Positions 27,054 to 36,458 of a stretch of 64,000 nucleotides of DNA are shown one piece after another. The first letter of the stretch is position 1, and each line of letters opens with the position of its first letter. The notes beneath the pieces are model-generated. The model did no database searches and was not told the DNA's origin. It saw nothing but the letters and a program-made list of their open reading frames with translations. This DNA comes from Nocardia mikamii NBRC 108933. GTDB lineage: Bacteria; Actinomycetota; Actinomycetes; Mycobacteriales; Mycobacteriaceae. Both the position numbers and the translations under genes were made by a program. The stretch lies in contig NZ_BDCM01000002.1 of the NCBI RefSeq assembly GCF_001613505.1, forward strand, positions 124,001 to 188,000, in the 5' to 3' direction.

Positions 27054-28413
27054 CGCCGAAGTCGCCGATCACGGCGGCGGGAACCGTTGTCTCGGCCGCC
27101 GGCACGGTGACACCGAGCTGGCCGTCGCGAGGTTTGTGGTCCTGTCCGCCACCGGACGGCGGCGGCAAAGCCATACCTCCGGCCACCCCGCCCGGATGCG
27201 CCGGCTCCGGCGGGGGTGCCGGTGCGGGGGCGGGCGCCGGTGGCCTCGGCATCGGCGCAGGGTCGGCAGGTGGCGGAAGGATCGACGACGGTGACGGGGG
27301 CGGCGGATCGGATTTGTCGGCCGGGGCCTTGTCGGCCGGCACCTTGTCGGGTGCCGGTGCGCCCGGAATGATCGAGCCCGGTCCCGTCGTTCCGGGGGCC
27401 GTCTTGCCGGGACCGAAGTCGAACAGCTTCGCCGAATCTCCGGAATTCCCCGCCGGATTGGTCTTGTCACCGGTCGCGTGGTCCGGGTTGATCAGCTGCG
27501 GTATCGCCTGGTCGACCGAGGAGGCCACCGTGTCGATGGTGTGCGTGCCGACCTCGGCGATCTTGTCGATCAAATGGGTACCGATGTCCACACCGGCATT
27601 GATGGCCGAGGTGCCGACCTGCACACCGGCCTGCACGAGCAGCTGCTGTAGTTGCAGCTGGGCCATCTGCGCCGGGTCTATCGGCTGGCCGGGCGCCACG
27701 CCGTATTGCGCTGGGGCCGTGCCGTATTGGCCCGGAATCGCACCGTAGGCGCTGGGCAGGACCGTAGCGGGCGTATCTCCCCATGACTGCGAGGAGTTCA
27801 GCGCGGCCGGCGTGGTGACCGTGAGCGGACCCATCTCGTCCAGACGGCGCGAGTGATCGTCCATTTCGGTGCGTGCGGAGGTGACGGTGGTGATCGCGTC
27901 GCGCAGCGCCTGGGTGGCCCGGTTGATCACCGCGTCGGTATCCGGCGCGGCGGTGGCGTTGCCGAGGATGGTTCGAGCGTCGCGCCGGAAATCGGCGATG
28001 ATCCGGTCCATCCGGCCGGCCGCCCGCGCACTGGTCGCGTGGGCGTCGGCCAGGACGCCCAGGTAGGCCGGGCCCCGGTCGGAGATGTCACCGATCTGAG
28101 TCTGGGTGGTGCGCAATGCCGGAACGGCCGCGTCGGAGCCCGGACCCGTCCAGGTGGATTCCAGCGCGTGGACGCCGTCGCGGTGTGGTCCCTCGGTGTC
28201 GGCGGCCTGCGTGGACGCGCTGGACAGAGCGCCGGTGATGGTCGCGGCCGGCGTCGCGACCCCGGTGCCCAGTGCGGCACGCAGGTCCAGCAGCGGCCGG
28301 ACCAGGGTCGCGACGATCGGCGGATCCACGGACGGATCGGATGTCGTTGCGGGCGTGGTGGTGTCGTTGCGCGCGGCGGTGGGCCGGCGACGCAATGCTG
28401 TGGGACGCCTCAT
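27040..28413 (-). CDS. Ala/Pro-rich putative type VII secretion substrate, Rv3439c-like
   Basis: 457 residues. The first 200 are helical and include the WxG-type phrase LESTWTGPGSDAAVPAL near residue 87 followed by a long helix (LADAHATSARAAGRMDRIIA), a layout recalling PPE or EspB-type substrates. The rest is Pro-, Gly- and Ala-rich disorder with Lys/Asp/Pro repeats (DKVPADKAPADKSDP). No signal peptide. It overlaps the upstream EspC-like gene by four bases (ATGA). Position next to glmM and composition match Rv3439c, an Ala/Pro-rich protein of M. tuberculosis. Secretion is inferred. Confidence 0.62.
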   Translation of the reverse strand: MRRPTALRRRPTAARNDTTTPATTSDPSVDPPIVATLVRPLLDLRAALGTGVATPAATITGALSSASTQAADTEGPHRDGVHALESTWTGPGSDAAVPALRTTQTQIGDISDRGPAYLGVLADAHATSARAAGRMDRIIADFRRDARTILGNATAAPDTDAVINRATQALRDAITTVTSARTEMDDHSRRLDEMGPLTVTTPAALNSSQSWGDTPATVLPSAYGAIPGQYGTAPAQYGVAPGQPIDPAQMAQLQLQQLLVQAGVQVGTSAINAGVDIGTHLIDKIAEVGTHTIDTVASSVDQAIPQLINPDHATGDKTNPAGNSGDSAKLFDFGPGKTAPGTTGPGSIIPGAPAPDKVPADKAPADKSDPPPPSPSSILPPPADPAPMPRPPAPAPAPAPPPEPAHPGGVAGGMALPPPSGGGQDHKPRDGQLGVTVPAAETTVPAAVIGDFGDDTV

Positions 28414-28817
28414 GACCGCGACTCCGTCCGGGTGATCGCGATGGCCGAATCCTCGTCGGTGCCCTGCACGCCCGCGGTATAGGTGTGCAGTCCACGTCCG
28501 TAGGCCGAGACCAGTTTGCCCGCGGTCGACAGCGCCTGCGCGTGTTCGGAGACCGCGGCCGCGAATTTGGCGGCGAAGTCCGCTCCCACCAACCCCAGGT
28601 CGGTGGCCAGCTGCTGTGGATCGACCGCACCGGCTGTCGCGGACGCCGCCGAAGCGAGCTGTTGGGAAACGGTATTCGCGATGGCCGTATACGCCGCCAT
28701 CGCCTCGGGATCGACCCGCATCACCGTATCCGGAGCGGATGCGGTGGCGGTCGGCGGCGGCGCCGAATGCGCGGAGTCGTCGAGCGTCGGAGACTTGTCA
28801 AGCTTCAGCGGGTCCAC
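28410..28817 (-). CDS. EspC-like type VII secretion target protein, Rv3440c-like
   Basis: 135-residue helical protein. After a 30-residue polar N-terminus the sequence MRVDPEAMAAYTAIANTVSQ and then VGADFAAKFAAAVSEHAQAL forms the helix-turn-helix hairpin of the EspC/T7SS-target family (VDPxxL type start, about 100 residues). It begins with GTG. First gene of the operon with the WxG protein and the single-pass membrane protein; the pair may form a heterodimer as ESX substrates do. Located where M. tuberculosis has Rv3440c. Confidence 0.65.
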   Translation of the reverse strand: MDPLKLDKSPTLDDSAHSAPPPTATASAPDTVMRVDPEAMAAYTAIANTVSQQLASAASATAGAVDPQQLATDLGLVGADFAAKFAAAVSEHAQALSTAGKLVSAYGRGLHTYTAGVQGTDEDSAIAITRTESRS

Positions 28818-29120
28818 TGTTCCCCCTCACGGAAATCAAGCTTCGCTGTCGCGCCATGATCTGCGTCCAACCATACTTCCCGGAGCCGACAGTCGCGCCC
28901 CGATCTCCGGGACCGTCGGCGCGCCGACGACCTCCGCACGCCCCCTCCGGGATCCGTCGCCGACCGCCGACACTTGCGATGACCAGCCGATTTTCGAACG
29001 ATGACGGGCGAGTCCCGCCATCGTGGCCGCGGCGCCCACCGCTCGGCAACGACCTATACAGCCGCACCCCTACGCGGCGTACGCACCCCGTTCATCGCGC
29101 CGCCGACGTGCCCGCGGCGC
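28818..29120. other. 303-base promoter region of the EspC-like operon
   Basis: Lies between the end of glmM and the EspC-like gene. No further gene is seen. The sequence is ordinary in composition and should hold the promoter of the three-gene operon. Confidence 0.5.
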
Positions 29121-30488
29121 TCAGACCGCGGACACACACTTGGCGAGATCGTCGGCGAGTTGTTTGGCACGATGCGAATCGGTCGCCTCGACCATGACCC
29201 GGATCAGCTGTTCGGTCCCGCTCGGGCGCAACAGGACTCGGCCGTTGTCACCGAGCGCGCGCTCGGCCTCGGCCACCGCCTCGCGAACCTCCGGCGCGGC
29301 CGCGACCGCGGCTTTGTCGGCGACCGGGACATTGACCAGAACCTGCGGCACGGTCGTCATGACGCTCGCCAGATCGGCCAGGCCACGACCGGTTTCGACC
29401 ATCCGGGCCATCAGTTTCAGACCCGTCAGCAGCCCGTCGCCCGTGGTGCCGTACCGCGGGAAGACCAGATGTCCGGACTGCTCACCGCCCAGGCTGTAGC
29501 CACCGCGACGCAACTCCTCCAGTACGTAGCGATCGCCGACCGCGGTGGTGCGCACGGTGATTCCCGCATCGCGGAGCGCGATGTGCAGACCCAGATTGCT
29601 CATCACGGTCGCTACCAGGGTGTCCTGCACCAGCTCGCCCGATTCGTGCATCGCCAGGGCGAGGATCGCCATGATCGCGTCGCCGTCGACGACGGAACCG
29701 GAACCGTCCACCGCCAGGCAGCGATCGGCGTCGCCGTCGTGGGCCAGGCCCAGATCGGCGCCGTGTTCGAGCACCGCGCGCTGAATATTTTCGAGATGCG
29801 TGGACCCGCATCGTTCGTTGATGTTGAGCCCGTTCGGCTCGGCGTTGATCGCGACCACGCGCGCGCCCGCCTCACGGTACGCGGCCGGGCCGACGTCGGA
29901 GGCCGCGCCGTGCGCACAGTCGACGACCACGGTGATGCCGGACAGATCGCGGCCGGTGGCCTCCACCAGATGTTCGACATAGCGCTCGTGGGTGCCGGCC
30001 AGGCTGTAATGGTCCTCGACATGACCATCGACGCCGGAGAGGCTGAGCACCCGGCCGATGCCGGCGCCGGTCGGGCGGACGAAACTCTTCGCGCGGACCA
30101 GTTCCTCGATCTTGTCCTCGACGCTGTCGTCGAGTTTGTGACCGCCCGCGGCGAAGATCTTGATGCCGTTGTCCGGCATGGCGTTGTGCGAGGCGGAGAT
30201 CATCACGCCCAGGCAGGCGTCATAGGCGGCGGTCAGATACGCGACCGCCGGGGTCGGCAGGACCCCGACCGAGAGCACACTCATTCCGGCGGCGGTCAGA
30301 CCGGCGGTCACCGCGGCCTCCAGCATCTCGCCGCTGGCGCGCGGATCGCGGCCGACCACCGCCACCGCGCGCGATCTGCCCCGGCCCAGCACCTGTGCCG
30401 CGGCCGCCGAAATCTGCAGTGCCAGTTCCGGACTCAGCGAGTCGTTGGCAAGGCCACGGACTCCGTCGGTACCGAACAAACGCCCCAT
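29121..30488 (-). CDS. glmM: Phosphoglucosamine mutase
   Basis: Interconverts glucosamine-6-phosphate and glucosamine-1-phosphate on the way to UDP-GlcNAc. The 455-residue chain starts [16 protein letters not shown] and has the phosphoserine loop [16 protein letters not shown], the metal loop DGDADRC, the sugar loop GGEQSGHL and the phosphate-binding [12 protein letters not shown]: all four signature loops of the family. It follows rplM-rpsI on the same strand after a strong terminator. Confidence 0.97.
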   Translation of the reverse strand: MGRLFGTDGVRGLANDSLSPELALQISAAAAQVLGRGRSRAVAVVGRDPRASGEMLEAAVTAGLTAAGMSVLSVGVLPTPAVAYLTAAYDACLGVMISASHNAMPDNGIKIFAAGGHKLDDSVEDKIEELVRAKSFVRPTGAGIGRVLSLSGVDGHVEDHYSLAGTHERYVEHLVEATGRDLSGITVVVDCAHGAASDVGPAAYREAGARVVAINAEPNGLNINERCGSTHLENIQRAVLEHGADLGLAHDGDADRCLAVDGSGSVVDGDAIMAILALAMHESGELVQDTLVATVMSNLGLHIALRDAGITVRTTAVGDRYVLEELRRGGYSLGGEQSGHLVFPRYGTTGDGLLTGLKLMARMVETGRGLADLASVMTTVPQVLVNVPVADKAAVAAAPEVREAVAEAERALGDNGRVLLRPSGTEQLIRVMVEATDSHRAKQLADDLAKCVSAV

Positions 30489-30582
30489 CTATCTCGCCCC
30501 TCGAGTTGAATTGCGGTGAGCGCGGAGACCCTGCGTCGCGGACGCAGGCTGCCCGCCCCGGCCTACCGTCGATCGATACAGC

Positions 30583-30620
30583 ACGAGAGCAGGCGCCCGG
30601 GAGTGGGCGCCTGCTCTCGT
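30583..30620 (-). terminator. Terminator of the rplM-rpsI operon
   Basis: Perfect 16-base inverted repeat (ACGAGAGCAGGCGCCC and its complement) with a six-base loop, 74 bases past the rpsI stop and upstream of glmM. Confidence 0.88.
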
Positions 30621-30693
30621 ACGGGGTCGCGCCGGCCGTGCTCCCACCGGCACACCGTGCGGGTGCGGGTGGGAGCGGCCGCGCGCTGCAAGA

Positions 30694-31206
30694 TCAGCGC
30701 TTCGAGTACTGCGGAGCCTTGCGGGCCTTCTTGAGGCCGTACTTCTTACGCTCGGTGGCACGCGGGTCACGCGTCAGGAAGCCGGCCCGCTTCAGGGCGG
30801 GGCGGTCGTCCGGGGTGACCTCGATCAGCGCGCGGGCGATGGCGAGGCGCAGCGCGCCGGCCTGACCCGACGGGCCGCCGCCGACCAGGCGGGCGTGCAC
30901 ATCGAAGGCTTCGGTGCGCTCGACGGTGACCAGCGGGGACTTCACCAGCTGCTGGTGCACCTTGTTCGGGAAGTAGTCCTCGATGGTGCGGCCGTTGAGC
31001 ACGAACTGGCCGGAACCCGGGACCAGGCGAACCCGGACCACGGCCTCCTTGCGGCGGCCGACCGTCTGCACGGGGCGGTCGATCACGACCGGCGCGGCGA
31101 AGCCCTCGGACTCGGTGTACTCGGCGTCGTAGCCGGCACCCTCGTCGACGACCTCCACGGCGGCGTCTTCGACGTATTCCTCGTTGAATTCCTCAGGAGC
31201 GGTCAC
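30694..31206 (-). CDS. rpsI: 30S ribosomal protein S9
   Basis: Universal small-subunit protein whose C-terminal tail reaches the P-site t[21 protein letters not shown], then [19 protein letters not shown] and the basic end [17 protein letters not shown] identify it. An acidic extension of about 48 residues ([20 protein letters not shown]) precedes the core, as in other Mycobacteriales but a little longer. The GTG start overlaps the rplM stop (GTGA). Confidence 0.97.
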   Translation of the reverse strand: MTAPEEFNEEYVEDAAVEVVDEGAGYDAEYTESEGFAAPVVIDRPVQTVGRRKEAVVRVRLVPGSGQFVLNGRTIEDYFPNKVHQQLVKSPLVTVERTEAFDVHARLVGGGPSGQAGALRLAIARALIEVTPDDRPALKRAGFLTRDPRATERKKYGLKKARKAPQYSKR

Positions 31207-31646
31207 TGGGCCACCTGCTTGATCTCGAACGGAACGGGCTGCTGGGCCGCGTGCGGATGCGACGCGCCACCGTAGACCTTCAACTTGCGCGCGATCTGGT
31301 TGCCCAGCTTGTTCTTCGGGATCATGCCCTTGACGGCACGCTCCACGACGCGCTCCGGCCGGGTGTCGAGCAGCTGCCCGACAGACCGGGACTTCAGGCC
31401 ACCGGGGTGCCCGGAGTGGGTGTAGAGGAGCTTGTCCTCGCGCTTGTTGCCGGAGACGGCAACCTTGTCGGCGTTGATGATGATGACGAAGTCGCCACCA
31501 TCGACGTTGGGGGCGTAGGTCGGCTTGTTCTTGCCACGCAGCAGATTCGCTGCCTGCACGGCAAGGCGGCCGAGCACTACGTCAGTGGCGTCGATGACGT
31601 ACCACTGCCGGGTCACGTCACCCGCCTTCGGGCTGTACGTAGGCAC
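31203..31646 (-). CDS. rplM: 50S ribosomal protein L13
   Basis: Early-assembling large-subunit protein of 147 residues. [39 protein letters not shown] and [21 protein letters not shown] are diagnostic. The GTG at 31646 gives the standard N-terminus [14 protein letters not shown]. First gene of the L13-S9 operon. Confidence 0.97.
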   Translation of the reverse strand: MPTYSPKAGDVTRQWYVIDATDVVLGRLAVQAANLLRGKNKPTYAPNVDGGDFVIIINADKVAVSGNKREDKLLYTHSGHPGGLKSRSVGQLLDTRPERVVERAVKGMIPKNKLGNQIARKLKVYGGASHPHAAQQPVPFEIKQVAQ

Positions 31647-31822
31647 AGTGCTTCCCTGTCTGTCGTTGATGTTCTGCCAGCCAGGCGAACGGTCGAGTGA
31701 TCCCGGCGGCCGGTGGAGACCCGGGGCTCGTGTGACGGCACGGACGAATTCGCGACGTACCGCACGCCGAACGACGACGATACCAGCACCGGTTCGGGGT
31801 CCCGAAATCGCCTCCGCACTCG

Positions 31823-33640
31823 TCAGATGTGAATCGGTGGACCCGAGTCGAACGTACCGGGGACCGTCGGGACGACGTAGTGCAGATTGTCGACCGCCAG
31901 ATGCGCGCAGGGATGGTCGGCTACCGTTCGCATACCCGGCCCCGGACGCTCGACGGCGTTCGGGGTGACCGAGCAGGCCGGGCTGGCCTCGGGTGCGCGT
32001 GACACCTTGTCCACGGCCGGCCACGAGCCGAAATCGGATCCCGCGCCGAGACCACTCGGCGAGCGCGCGTCGAAGGCCGCGGCGCCGTCGGTCCGCGCAT
32101 CGGAGGTTCCGGCTGCCGCAGCGGCGGCCGCCGCCGAGCTGTGTCCGGGAAGCGGCTGCGCCAGGTGATCCGCCTCACCGTCGGCATGGATCGCCAGCGC
32201 CGCCAGCGCTACCGCTCCGACGATCGTCGGGGCGCCGAACAGATTGTCCTTGACCTTGCTCCACAGTTTGCCCTTGTGGGCGTGTTCCTCTTCATCCGGT
32301 TGTTCCCCGGCCGATGACCGACCACCGGATTCGGTGGTCCGCTGATCATCGACCGGGCCGGCCGGGGGGCGGGTGAACCTGCTTTCCAACTGGCCGGCCT
32401 CCCGGGTCAACCGGGTGGTCGGCTCGCCGGTGGGCAGCGGCTGGGGGGCCGATCCCGGCCCGAGGTCACGCGCCGCATGCCGGCCCTCGGCGCCCCCGTG
32501 CGGATTCGGCGGCTCCGGGCGACGATGCGGTTCGGCGGGCGGGAGGGCGGGTTCCGGCGCACCGGCGTCCTGCCACGCATGACGGCCCGCGTTCTCGGAC
32601 CGGGAATCCGACTGCGGCGCGCCGCGATTCGGGATGCTCTGATTCGACGCCGCCTGCATCGGCCCGGGTCGCGGCGGACCCGGCTGCTTCGGCACCGCGG
32701 TACCCGGCTGATTCGGCACCGCCGGACCCGGCTGATTCGACACCGCCGGACCCGGCTGATTCGACACCGGAGCCGGGCCCTGCTCCGCCTCGGCGTATTC
32801 GCTGTCGGTGACGAGCAGATGCGCCGCACCCAGCACCAGGGCGTGCATCGGATGATCGGCGACCCGCAGCCGGGCGCCCAGATGGTTCTGGAACGCCAGC
32901 CGCAGCGCGTCGTTGAAGCACACGTTGCCGGTGAGCAGCACCGTCGAGGTGTCGGCGCCGATCGAGCGGGCCGCGGCCATCACCTCGATGACCACGTTGT
33001 CCGCCGAATGGGCGTCCCGCATCGAATCCGGTGTGATCGGCACGCCGACCGATTCGGTGGGCTGCTCGTCGTCCCCGTCGACGGCCACCACCAGGCAGAC
33101 CCGGCCGTCGGAATAGACGCCGGTCGCGCCCACGCCCCGGCGGCCGTGCGCGGGCGGCTGCACCAGCCCGAGGGCCCGCACGTAGCCGGACAGCGCCACG
33201 GATTCGGGCAGCGGGTCGGTGACGACGTCCATCTGCTCGACCAGACGGCAGTACTCCTCGACCTTCTCGTCGGGCCAGTCGTCCGGGAACGGCAACGCCA
33301 CCACGTCGGGCTTGCCGCGCAACCGGGTGCCGATCGCGGCGAGCGGGTTGTAGAGCCGGGCACGGAACACCAACTCCGCCGGCCAGGTCGCCCCGGCGAT
33401 GCGGATCTGCTGATGCCCGAGGATGTCACGCACGTCGGAGACCGCGATGCCCAGATCGGGCCGCTGCCGGTCCACGCCCGCGGTGTGCAGTCGCCCGGAC
33501 TTGTCCGCCAGCAAATACGCAGGCGGCGTATATGTGCCTTCCACCTGGACCGGGCGGATCGGTGTCCCACCGCCACCGGCGGCCACGGACACCACATCCC
33601 ATCCGAGATGTATCGCCCCAACTCGAGCCGTCACATGCAT
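31823..33640 (-). CDS. Hsp70/actin-like protein with Pro-rich linker and membrane helix
   Basis: 605 residues. The N-terminal 290 have an Hsp70-like outline but weak motifs: [13 protein letters not shown] in place of the phosphate-1 loop, [16 protein letters not shown] for phosphate-2, and [19 protein letters not shown] for the adenosine site; ATP hydrolysis is doubtful. Then come a disordered stretch with tandem [12 protein letters not shown] repeats, a weak transmembrane helix ([16 protein letters not shown]), an Ala-rich run and a C-terminal region with two Cys. The architecture is that of the protein at 8043-9629 and of the Rv3446c-type protein at 40690-42108. First gene past rplM in the inserted island. 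Role unknown. Confidence 0.6.
   Translation of the reverse strand: MHVTARVGAIHLGWDVVSVAAGGGGTPIRPVQVEGTYTPPAYLLADKSGRLHTAGVDRQRPDLGIAVSDVRDILGHQQIRIAGATWPAELVFRARLYNPLAAIGTRLRGKPDVVALPFPDDWPDEKVEEYCRLVEQMDVVTDPLPESVALSGYVRALGLVQPPAHGRRGVGATGVYSDGRVCLVVAVDGDDEQPTESVGVPITPDSMRDAHSADNVVIEVMAAARSIGADTSTVLLTGNVCFNDALRLAFQNHLGARLRVADHPMHALVLGAAHLLVTDSEYAEAEQGPAPVSNQPGPAVSNQPGPAVPNQPGTAVPKQPGPPRPGPMQAASNQSIPNRGAPQSDSRSENAGRHAWQDAGAPEPALPPAEPHRRPEPPNPHGGAEGRHAARDLGPGSAPQPLPTGEPTTRLTREAGQLESRFTRPPAGPVDDQRTTESGGRSSAGEQPDEEEHAHKGKLWSKVKDNLFGAPTIVGAVALAALAIHADGEADHLAQPLPGHSSAAAAAAAAGTSDARTDGAAAFDARSPSGLGAGSDFGSWPAVDKVSRAPEASPACSVTPNAVERPGPGMRTVADHPCAHLAVDNLHYVVPTVPGTFDSGPPIHI
32690..32761 (-). repeat. 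Three 24-base tandem repeats in the Hsp70-like gene
   Basis: Units at 32690-32713, 32714-32737 and 32738-32761 differ at a few bases, with a degenerate fourth copy at 32666-32689. They encode eight-residue units like NQPGPAVS in the Pro-rich linker. In-frame expansion by replication slippage is likely, so copy number may vary between strains. Confidence 0.8.
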
Positions 33641-33725
33641 AAGTGTGCCTGCTGTCGCGCCGGGACGCTCGGGGCAGGCCCGATTAGTGCGGGCATTCCC
33701 CGTCGATGCTCGTAATCGGCCCCGT

Positions 33726-36347
33726 TCACGCGGCCGACTTCTTCAGCCGCAGACGCCACCACGTGAGCGTGGACAGCGCCGCGGTGAGCACGATCAACAT
33801 GCCGGCGTCGAGTAACCAGAAACCGGGCGTGTGCTGCCAGATCGCATCGGGCTGGGCGTTGACGAACAGGGTGCGCAGATCGATGGTCGACGCGCCGCTG
33901 GCGAATCCCCAGCGCGACGGGAAGACGTACGAAAGCTGTTCCAGCACCACGCGATCGGTCACCGGAATCATGCCGCCGGCCATCACGAGCTGGCACATGA
34001 TCATGACCACCAGCAACGGCATGACCTGTTCGTTCGACTTCGCCACGGTCGACAGCAACAACCCGACGACCACACACGTCACCGCGGTCAGCGCGATATC
34101 GACGTAGAGCTCCACACCGCCGGACGGGATGAGCGCCCCCTTCCCGGGCGGATTCTTCCCGGCCAGCACGATGGCCACCAGCACCGCCGATTGCAGCAGC
34201 GCCGCGACACCGAAGACCATCACCTTCGCCATCAGATACGCCGAGGGCAGCAGGCCGACGGCCCGTTCCCGCAGGAAGATCGGGCGTTCGCCGACCAGAT
34301 CGCGCACGGTCAGCGTCGATCCCATGAAGCACGCGCCGAGGATGAGAACGACCAGCAGCTGCTGAGATTCACTGCCGCCGGTGAGTTGCGGATGCAATTG
34401 ACCATCCGGCCCGAGAATCGGTGGGGCGGCGGCGAAACCGTTCTTTCCCGGCACAACCAGGCACAGCACACCCAGCACGAACGGCAGGACCACCAGGAAG
34501 GCCAGGTAGCCGCGGTCGGCCAGGATCAGGCGGACCTGCCGCCGCGACAGTGTCGACAGTTGTTTCCAGCCACTGGATTTCGGCGGCTGCCCCATCACAC
34601 CGCGGGGCACGGCAGGCGGTGGCGGTGGCAGCGCCGCCTGCCGGGACCGATAGTTCGCGAAGGCGCGGTCCGGTTCGGCGGCGACCCGCGCGAAGATCTC
34701 CGCCCAGTCGCTGGTGCCGAGAAAGTCCCCGACCCCGGCCGGATGTCCGCAGAACGCGGTCTTGCCACCGGGCGCCAGCAGCAGCACCTGATCGCACATG
34801 TCCAGGCAGGCCACCGAGTGGGTGACCACGATGACGGTGCGCCCGGCGTCGGCCAACTCGCGCAGCATGGTCATGACCTGGCGATCGAGCGCCGGGTCGA
34901 GACCCGAGGTGGGTTCGTCGAGCAGCAGCAGAGCCGGACCGGTCAGCAGCTCCAGCGCCACCGAGGCGCGCTTGCGCTGACCGCCGGAGAGCCGATCGAC
35001 GCGGGTCTCGGCATGTTCGGTCAGCGAGAGTTCCTTCAGCACGCCGTCGATGACCTGCTGCCGGTCGGCCTTCGAGGAGTCCGGCGGCAGCCGCAGTTCG
35101 GCGGCGAATCCCAGCGCCTGGCGCACGGTCAGTTGCCGGTGCAGCACGTCGTCCTGCGGCACCATGCCGATACGACTGCGCATGGCCTCGTATTCGGCGT
35201 GCAGGTTGCGGCCCTCGAAGGTGACCACACCCGCCGACGGATGTGTCGTTCCCGCAATGAGTTTCGACAGTGTCGACTTACCCGCGCCCGAGGGGCCGAT
35301 GAGCGCGGTCAGGGTGCCGCGCCCGGCCTGCATGTTGACGTCGACGAGCAGTTGTTTGTTGCCCTCGACGACGAAGCCGACGCCGTGCACGCTCAGCCCC
35401 TGCTCGGTGACCGGCTTCTTGCGGTGCTTCAGCGTGCCTTCCTGCACGACGAAGTCCACATTGCCGATGGTGACGATATCGCGCTCGCGCAGCGCGACCC
35501 GCTGCTCGCGGCGGCCGTTGACGAAGGTGCCGTTGGCCGAGCCGACATCCTCGAGGACGAGACCCTCACCGCTCTTGACCAGGCGGGCGTGCCGGCGCGA
35601 GGCAAGCGGATCGTTGACGACGATCTGGTTGTCGCTGGTGCGGCCGATGGTCAGCCCACCGGCCGGAATGCGGTCGGCGCGTGCGATCGGTGCGGTCGAG
35701 GCCCGCGCACGCACCGGCGGCAGCGCCGAGGTGTCGGCCTTGGTGGTCATATTGACGTTCGGCACACCGCCCGAGCCGTGGGCCGCCGGAACCGGTTGGG
35801 ACGGGCGCTGATTCGGTCGTTGCGCGGGCCGCGACGGCGGCTGTGGCGCGGCCGGGCGGCGCATCTGCCCGGATTGCGGTGTGGGATGGGACGGTTGCCG
35901 GCGCTGCTGCTGACCCCCACCGTGGCGATCCCCACCGTGCTGACCCCCGCCTCGCGGCCCGGCGTCCCGGGCGGGCGGATTCGGCGAACGGCCCGGTGAC
36001 TGCGCCCGGGTGGGCGGCGCGGGCGGGCGGAATTGCGCCTCGGGCAGCAGATGAACCAGCGGCCCCGTGACCGCGTCACCGAGCCGGACGAGCATCGGCC
36101 GATCCACCGGAACGGGCCGCGTGATCCGCTGGGCGTCCACGAAAACCCCGTTGGTACTGCCGTTGTCGGAGAGCACCCAGGCGCCCCCCTGCCAGCCAAG
36201 TGTCGCGTGCACACGAGAGACCAGCGGACTGTCGACGAACACCGTCACCTCGGGCGCGCGGCCCAGGGTCACCTGCTGAGTGTTTTCGAAGATCCGATCG
36301 GTTCCCTCATGGCGCACGGTGATCTTCTGCGCCCCCGGTAATGACAT
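33726..36347 (-). CDS. ABC transporter fusing two FHA domains, ATPase and permease (Rv1747-like)
   Basis: 873 residues. An FHA domain near the N-terminus (VTLGRAPEVTVFVDSPLVSR, SDNGSTNGVFV) and a second after a Pro/Gln-rich linker (TIGRTSDNQIVVND, VGSANGTFVNGR) bind phosphothreonine. The ABC domain has Walker A GPSGAGKST, signature LSGGQRKRASVALELL and Walker B LLLDEPTSGLD; an ABC-2 permease with about six helices follows. In M. tuberculosis Rv1747 is an envelope-lipid exporter controlled by PknF phosphorylation of FHA-binding sites. Start at 36347 matches the Rv1747 N-terminus and lies seven bases from a TATTAT box, so it may be leaderless; an ATG at 36377 is possible. Confidence 0.9.
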   Translation of the reverse strand: MSLPGAQKITVRHEGTDRIFENTQQVTLGRAPEVTVFVDSPLVSRVHATLGWQGGAWVLSDNGSTNGVFVDAQRITRPVPVDRPMLVRLGDAVTGPLVHLLPEAQFRPPAPPTRAQSPGRSPNPPARDAGPRGGGQHGGDRHGGGQQQRRQPSHPTPQSGQMRRPAAPQPPSRPAQRPNQRPSQPVPAAHGSGGVPNVNMTTKADTSALPPVRARASTAPIARADRIPAGGLTIGRTSDNQIVVNDPLASRRHARLVKSGEGLVLEDVGSANGTFVNGRREQRVALRERDIVTIGNVDFVVQEGTLKHRKKPVTEQGLSVHGVGFVVEGNKQLLVDVNMQAGRGTLTALIGPSGAGKSTLSKLIAGTTHPSAGVVTFEGRNLHAEYEAMRSRIGMVPQDDVLHRQLTVRQALGFAAELRLPPDSSKADRQQVIDGVLKELSLTEHAETRVDRLSGGQRKRASVALELLTGPALLLLDEPTSGLDPALDRQVMTMLRELADAGRTVIVVTHSVACLDMCDQVLLLAPGGKTAFCGHPAGVGDFLGTSDWAEIFARVAAEPDRAFANYRSRQAALPPPPPAVPRGVMGQPPKSSGWKQLSTLSRRQVRLILADRGYLAFLVVLPFVLGVLCLVVPGKNGFAAAPPILGPDGQLHPQLTGGSESQQLLVVLILGACFMGSTLTVRDLVGERPIFLRERAVGLLPSAYLMAKVMVFGVAALLQSAVLVAIVLAGKNPPGKGALIPSGGVELYVDIALTAVTCVVVGLLLSTVAKSNEQVMPLLVVMIMCQLVMAGGMIPVTDRVVLEQLSYVFPSRWGFASGASTIDLRTLFVNAQPDAIWQHTPGFWLLDAGMLIVLTAALSTLTWWRLRLKKSAA

Positions 36348-36458
36348 GAGCCGGATAATATGCGATGGCCGTGACATCGGTGGGGCTCGAACGTGCCTCC
36401 GATCGCCGGGGGCGGCGCAGGTGACGCAGCGACTACCGGCCCGGGGAGGGATGGGGAG

